From positions 1 through 11,192 of the forward strand of contig CAIYOB010001417.1 in the NCBI GenBank assembly GCA_903927685.1: DNA of 11,192 bases, given 5' to 3'. The stretch comes from an uncultured Planctomycetaceae bacterium (GTDB taxonomy: Bacteria; Planctomycetota; Planctomycetia; Pirellulales; Pirellulaceae). Below, one piece after another: positions 8,194 through 11,192 of this stretch (positions within the stretch are counted from its first letter, which is position 1; each line of letters begins with the position of its first letter). The position numbers were made by a program, and so were the translations under genes. The notes below the pieces were generated by a model that saw nothing but the letters and a program-made list of their open reading frames with translations, searched no databases and had not been told where the DNA came from.

Positions 8194-9106
8194 GCTGGGA
8201 CGGCTCAGCCGCGAGGTCGGCTTCTGGCCGACGCTCGGCTTCAGTCCGGATGGACGCCGGCTGGCGGCGGCCGAGTTGGGCCGGTTTCGCACCTGGGACT
8301 TGGCTTCCGGCGAGCCGGTCGTCGATATCCTCCTGCCCACCATCGACCGTTACGCCCGGATTCACTGGCTGGGGCAGGACTACATCTTGATCGACAGCCT
8401 CGGCCTGTTGCTGGTCGATGTGACGCGAAAGATTGTGCTGTGGGAGTACCTGCGGAGCCGGTCCAACGACAAGGACGTCGTCGCAGCCTGGCAAGGCTCG
8501 TTCTGGTCCGTCGGTACGGACTCGGCCCGGCGGAATGCCGTGCTGCTCCCCGTTCGACTGCCCGACGAAGAGGCGAGCAAAGTGGCCGAACAACTGGATC
8601 CGGAATCGACGATGATTGTGCGTCCAGGCGTGGCGGTGAGCGTCGATCTGAAGATCCCGGCGGATGCTGCCAAGCTGGCGGAGATCCGTTCGTCGCTTGT
8701 CCAACGGTTGACGGCCAACGGCCTGAAAGTCACGGACGGCCAGCCGTTACTCTTGACGGCGACCACCGGGCCGGGAGAATCGCACTCCGTGACCTACCAC
8801 GGCGGCCTGGGCGGCGGGCAGGCCACGGTCTCGGTCGCGGACCAGGTCGCCACGTTGCGGTTCGTTCACCAAAACCAAACCGTGTGGAAGGCGGAGAAGG
8901 TCTCGGGGGCCCCTTACTTCCTGACGCTGGAGGCCGGGGAGTCGATCCAACAGGTGGTCACCGAGAAGACCAAACCGGATCTTGCTTTTTTCACCACAGT
9001 GCGAATTCCCACGCACTTGGCCAAGCCGCTTGGGGAAAAGCAGCGAGCCTACGGCCGCTCGGTGTTGCGCGACGATGGCGTGATCCAACGCCTGCCGGCG
9101 TCTTAG
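8192..9106 (+). pseudogene. WD40-repeat protein, C-terminal fragment without a start
   Basis: Coding similarity begins exactly at the glycosidase stop codon, in the +2 frame: KLGRLSREVGFWPTLGFSPD, then GRRLAAAELGRFRTWDLASG. FSPDG (8240-8254) followed by RTWDLASGE is the signature of a WD40 blade as written in planctomycetes. The remaining 270 or so residues match the non-WD40 tail of such proteins from memory (LDPESTMIVRPGVAVSVDL, FFTTVRIPTHLAKPLGEK). The in-frame stop upstream is at 8171-8173. No ATG or GTG lies between it and the WD40 blade; the first possible start is a TTG at 8276, inside the blade and with no clear ribosome binding site. The original gene would have had several more blades upstream. 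I read this as a 5'-truncated relic joined to the end of the glycosidase gene. A pipeline may call it as a gene from 8276 (276 residues). A +1 frameshift fusion with the glycosidase is possible but unlikely. Confidence 0.72.
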
Positions 9107-9220
9107 CAGGATGTCGTGTTTTTCAACCCAAGTTGGCGGTGGGGCGGTAGAATCGCTCGTGGCCTCGTGGATTCCTGACGTGAGCACGACCCCGCCCATC
9201 ACCCCGCGCCCCGCCGGCGT

Positions 9221-9360
9221 TGCTCCCTGGGCGGAACGCCCTGGTCGAAAGCCGAACTCGATTCCGAGAAGCCGGGATCGAAAATCGGCGTGAGGACTTG
9301 CAAGATGGCTTGTTGAAGGACGCGATCGATCACGTTGGGGACGGTTGACGCAACTCAAGG
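9221..9360 (-). pseudogene. ltrA: Group II intron reverse transcriptase/maturase fragment, frameshifted
   Basis: Reading the minus strand across frames gives a short stretch of an LtrA-type reverse transcriptase. From about 9360: LELRQ, then PNVIDRVLQQAILQVL and TPIFDPGFSESS, then GFRPGRSAQ ending near 9230. In group II intron maturases the order is RQLG(I/V)P-x-V-x-DR-x-x-QQA followed by FSESS-(Y/F)-GFRPGRSAH, the fingers region of the RT domain, so order and spacing match. Two small lesions break the frame. About four bases are missing after CGTCAAC (near 9344), where RQLGVP should be. One T is missing in the TT at 9255-9256, where SSFGF should be. Both flanks, including the YADD catalytic region, are absent. 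The remnant is roughly 45 residues of a protein normally over 400 long. It points to a former mobile group II intron; I could not recognise its ribozyme RNA. Confidence 0.68.
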
Positions 9361-9723
9361 CAGGCCCCACATCCTCCCGCGCGCCCAGGCCGCCGCGCGG
9401 GCACGCGCTGCCTCACCTTGGGGCGATCCCGAAGTCGCCGTACCCGCTCGCCACGGCCAAACCGAGCCAGGTTGTGCCCAGCTCGCCCAGCGTTGCATTC
9501 GACGATGCCCAGCGGAACAACGTCAGCCAGCGGCAGCCCGAGGTTCGGCTGTTACGGGAGCCGACCACCACCCAACCAGGACCGACGGCGGCGACTGACA
9601 CTTGGAGTTGGCTGGCGTCTGGACTCTAATCCGTGGGTAACGAAATGGGGTCGTGGCGAACGGGCAGACCCGCCAAGGCGATCGCTGCGGGGGCCGGCAT
9701 GGCGGCGCGGGAACCTAACGCGT
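9361..9723. other. No recognisable gene; possible decayed coding sequence
   Basis: This stretch holds nothing I can name. A minus-strand frame open from 9601 to 9413 (62 codons from a GTG) contains a protein-like run (TLFRWASSNATLGELGTTWL, ending GDFGIAPR) that could be the C-terminus of a lost gene, but it has no ribosome binding site and matches no family I know. The plus strand is also open across it, as is common at this GC content. The sequence GGACTCTAATCCG near 9621 looks like a tRNA anticodon arm but the loop is one base short and no tRNA surrounds it. Confidence 0.4.
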
Positions 9724-9879
9724 GACACCGACCGGAAGGCGAAGGCGTTCTTCGTTCCGGTCGCCGAGATCCGGGAGAACAGGTACGACCTGTCCATCAG
9801 CCGCTACACGGAGATCGAGTACGAGGAAGTGAAGTACGACCCGCCGCACAAGATCAAGGAACTGCGGGGGATGCTGTGA
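9724..9879 (+). pseudogene. hsdM: HsdM C-terminal fragment (type I restriction-modification methylase)
   Basis: These 51 residues are the C-terminal end of an N-6 adenine DNA methyltransferase of type I restriction-modification systems. They read DTDRKAKAFFVPVAEIRENR followed by YDLSISRYTEIEYEEVKYDP. In HsdM the phrase FFVP-x-x-EIR-x-N-(K/R)-YDLSI-x-RY-(K/T)-E is a family hallmark just before the C-terminal helix. The catalytic domain (NPPF/NPPY motif and SAM-binding region, about 450 residues) is missing. There is no start codon near the fragment, and sequence before 9721 does not continue the similarity. The end is also short: after YDPP only HKIKELRGML precedes the stop, where full-length proteins have about 15-20 more residues between, suggesting an internal in-frame deletion. 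A four-helix-bundle gene follows 212 bases later, as in many type I loci. The fragment cannot methylate DNA. Confidence 0.78.
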
Positions 9880-9882
9880 AAT

Positions 9883-9900
9883 CCGAAATTCGGAATTCGG
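9883..9900. repeat. Short imperfect palindromes (CCGAAATTCGG, GAATTC) after the HsdM stop
   Basis: CCGAA and TTCGG flank a single A at 9883-9893, followed at once by GAATTCGG. Such short A/T-containing palindromes contrast with the GC-rich surroundings and open the non-coding spacer between the HsdM relic and the four-helix gene. Function unknown. Confidence 0.4.
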
Positions 9901-9989
9901 CGTTTGAGATTCCCGATCCCAGAAATTCCCGCTCCCAGACTTGTCATTCTGGCTTGCAGCCTGCACACTGGGGTCATCACCGTTGAAAT

Positions 9990-10066
9990 CCCTTGATCTC
10001 AGATTTGAAATCTCAACCCTTGATCTCAGATTTGAAATCTCAAGTCTGGAATCTGAAATCTCAAAT
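9990..10066. repeat. Two exact 27-bp tandem repeats plus a degenerate third, each palindromic
   Basis: Bases 9990-10016 and 10017-10043 are identical 27-base units beginning CCCTTGATCTCAGATTTGAA. A degenerate third copy (GTCTGGAATCTGAAATCTCAA) covers 10044-10064. Each exact unit contains AGATTT-G-AAATCT, a perfect 6+1+6 palindrome (10001-10013 and 10028-10040). The block lies directly upstream of the four-helix gene, ending about 12 bases before its ribosome binding site. It is also open in that gene's frame and would read ISDLKSQP, LISDLKSQV, WNLKSQIP. The same word recurs inside the gene at 10365-10400. Confidence 0.85.
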
Positions 10067-10091
10067 CCCTGTCCGCGAAAGGAGCCCGCCG

Positions 10092-10678
10092 ATGACCTAC
10101 GACCGCTTCGAGGACACGCCCGTCTGGCAAGCGGCCGCGGATCTGGCTGCGGCGGTTTTCGACTGGGTCGAGCATCCGGTGTTCCGCGGCAAAGGGGATC
10201 TGGCCGATCAACTCCAGCGTGCGACGCTGTCCATTTCGAACAACATCGCCGAGGGCTTTGAACGCGGGACGACCAACGAGTTGCTGCAGTTCCTGTACTA
10301 CGCCCGCGGGTCGGCTGGCGAAGTCCGCTCGATGCTCGGCGTGATGAACGTTCGGCCCGCTTTCGGGATTTGAAATCTCAAATCGCAGATTTCAAATCCC
10401 GTTGCGAATCCATCTCCCGCCAGATCCGCGGCTGGGCCAACAGCCTGCAGAATTCCGACATCCCCGGGCAGCGGCACTTGAACGACCAATCCCGCCGAGC
10501 GTACGAGAATCGTCAGCGCCGCGAGGAGCATCAGAAGCGCATGGACACGTTCAATCAAGAGCTTTTGACGCGACTCGAGGCGCAGCGCCAGGCCTGGCAA
10601 GCTGGCGACTCGCACAACGCGGCCCACGATGGCGACGCCGCGCCCGGCGCGGATTCCCCTTCCGGAGACAGCTCGTGA
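10092..10678 (+). pseudogene. Four-helix-bundle protein (S23/Avd-like family) split by a one-base frameshift
   Basis: The first half (ATG 10092, stop 10371-10373, 93 residues) opens MTYDRFEDTPVWQAAADLAA and carries the family signature GDLADQLQRATLSISNNIAE, then GFERGTTNELLQFLYYARGS and AGEVRSML at 35-82. The second half continues in the next frame: LKSQIADFKSRCESISRQIR, then GWANSLQNSDIPGQRHLND, to the stop at 10676-10678. Adding one base near 10365-10368 (GGG to GGGG) joins them as FG-DLKSQIADFKSRCES, giving a normal 195-residue protein. The family (IVS/S23-type, also Avd of diversity-generating retroelements) forms pentameric barrels; its role beside restriction-modification genes is unknown. 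AAAGGAG (10078-10084), 7 bases before the ATG, gives a strong start. The break sits in a perfect 14-bp hairpin. It may be a real mutation or an assembly error in that hairpin; no slippery heptamer suggests programmed frameshifting. The C-terminal tail (from about residue 150) is charged and probably disordered. Confidence 0.82.
10365..10400. repeat. Perfect 14-bp inverted repeat inside the four-helix gene
   Basis: GGGATTTGAAATCT (10365-10378) and AGATTTCAAATCCC (10387-10400) are exact reverse complements around the 8-base loop CAAATCGC. The stem contains the premature stop codon (10371-10373) and its 5' base is where the reading frame breaks. The word ATTTGAAATCTCAAAT is shared with the tandem repeats at 9990-10066. 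In the restored frame the hairpin encodes the linker DLKSQIADFKS. Confidence 0.92.
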
Positions 10679-10711
10679 CGCCCGCGGCTGCAGATGACGC
10701 AGCTCAAGGCC

Positions 10712-10745
10712 GTGATTTAACCCCATATTTCGCACCCCAGTTTAT
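10712..10745. repeat. Candidate terminal sequence of the IS1634-like element
   Basis: Between the end of the four-helix gene and the end of the transposase lies an A/T-richer stretch, TTTAACCCCATATTTCGCAC and CCCAGTTTATAG. On the minus strand it reads CTGGGGTGCGAAATATGGGG. It sits 40-60 bases beyond the transposase stop, where the element's inverted repeat should lie. The opposite end is outside the window, so neither the repeat nor the target duplication can be confirmed. Confidence 0.3.
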
Positions 10746-11192
10746 AGTCAAACCGTGTGGGCGGAAACGGTCGGGTCGAAATTACGCGGGAGGACGCGGG
10801 AGGCGTTGGCAGAGGATCTGAGCGGGCGTCGAGAATCCGAGTTGTTGCAGGATTTCTCGTTGTTGAGTTGTAAGGCGAGTCGGCTGAACCTCGCGTCCCA
10901 GGCGATGGTGATCAACAACGTGTAGTTCGAGAACGCTTCCAGGATCGTGCGGGTCGTCGTGCGGTGGTCTTTCGCCGGTGCGTCTTCGGGGACGGTCTGC
11001 CGGTAAAGACGCTGCAGCAGGTAATACAGCATCAAGACGGCAATCAGCAGAAACACCAAAGCTTCGACGCGTTCGGGCGTATGCAGGAACGCGGGACGAA
11101 CGGCCAAGGGGCCTTTGAGGTTTCGGTTGACCTGTTCGCTGTAGTTCTGCTGCTTGAATTTCGTAAACACCACGTCCGCCGTAGCACGGCTC
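10721..11192 (-). mobile_element. Insertion sequence, IS1634-like, one end only (continues past right edge)
   Basis: The transposase C-terminus at 10782-11192 and the candidate end near 10721-10740 define the left end of an insertion sequence. The left boundary is uncertain by about 20 bases. The element stands where the next gene of the restriction-modification locus (such as hsdS) would be expected after the four-helix gene, so it may have interrupted or replaced it. Confidence 0.5.
10782..11192 (-). pseudogene. IS1634-family-like transposase, C-terminal part, frameshifted near its end
   Basis: The frame is open from the right edge (base 11191) and enters as TADVVFTKFKQQNYSEQVNR, then NLKGPLAVRPAFLHTPERVE and ALVFLLIAVLMLYYLLQRLY. 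A-x-LKGPLAVRP-x-FLH-x-x-ER-(I/V)-E-(A/S)-L run followed by a hydrophobic helix is the C-terminal signature of IS1634-type DDE transposases; the last catalytic Glu region is just upstream or at the edge. At 10872-10876 an extra GCCTT breaks the frame. Shifting there restores TTQQREILQQLGFSTPAQIL and CQRLPRPPA, ending at TAA 10784-10782, which fits the natural end. Without the shift translation runs on to 10748 with unrelated residues. The extreme tail is probably not essential, so activity cannot be excluded. Upstream sequence is outside the window. The family call is strong; IS4-superfamily relatives are the alternative. Confidence 0.75.

Noticed and set aside
9610..9640. tRNA-like anticodon arm GGACTCTAATCCG
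   Set aside because: The loop is one base short, and no acceptor, D or T arm with GGTTCGA can be found around it.
9990..10066. Tandem repeats as a CRISPR array
   Set aside because: The 27-base units are directly adjacent with no spacers, only two are exact, and no cas gene is present.
9221..10678. Reverse transcriptase fragment plus Avd-like four-helix protein as a diversity-generating retroelement
   Set aside because: The reverse transcriptase motifs are of the group II intron maturase type, the fragment is on the opposite strand and lacks the catalytic part, and I see no template/variable repeat pair. The four-helix gene fits better with the HsdM relic.
9346..10711. Near-identical 16-base words TGACGCAACTCAAGGC (9346-9361) and TGACGCAGCTCAAGGC (10695-10710)
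   Set aside because: One mismatch in 16 bases without extension on either side; could be chance or a common codon string, not enough to claim a recombination site.

Overview
The window most likely comes from a GC-rich planctomycete (Pirellulales-like), probably an environmental or metagenome-assembled genome. The main pointers are a DUF1559 protein with a prepilin-type N-terminus, a family massively expanded in Planctomycetes, a WD40 fragment with the usual planctomycete 'FSPDG' and 'WDLASGE' phrases, and a very large secreted multidomain glycosidase. The strong avoidance of TTA, CTA and TCA codons fits the high GC content. These assignments rest on reading motifs by eye; no database search was possible.

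Positions 1-1422 (minus strand) hold the start of an exported DsrE-like protein that runs off the left edge, and upstream of it a complete DUF1559 gene. A plausible promoter for the DsrE-like gene lies in the gap between them. Positions 1423-1755 form a divergent intergenic region with hairpins and a candidate promoter.

Positions 1756-8193 (plus strand) hold two large intact genes in one direction. The first is a uroporphyrinogen decarboxylase-family protein with the zinc-type HSC motif of methylcobamide methyltransferases. The second is a 1674-residue secreted GH2-type glycoside hydrolase with several C-terminal accessory domains. Together they may release and process a (possibly methylated) glycan, but this is inference.

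Positions 8192-11192 are a graveyard of broken genes. In order they are: a WD40-protein C-terminus that begins exactly at the glycosidase stop codon and has no start; a frameshifted group II intron reverse transcriptase fragment (minus); about 360 bases with no recognisable gene; an orphan C-terminus of HsdM, the type I restriction-modification methylase; tandem palindromic repeats; a four-helix-bundle (S23/Avd-like) gene broken by one missing base at a perfect 14-bp hairpin; and the C-terminal end of an IS1634-like transposase, itself frameshifted, running off the right edge. HsdM next to a four-helix protein suggests the relic of a type I restriction-modification island eroded by an intron and an insertion sequence. 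I see no intact new defence system. The most unusual item is the palindromic repeat family shared by the leader and the coding linker of the four-helix gene.
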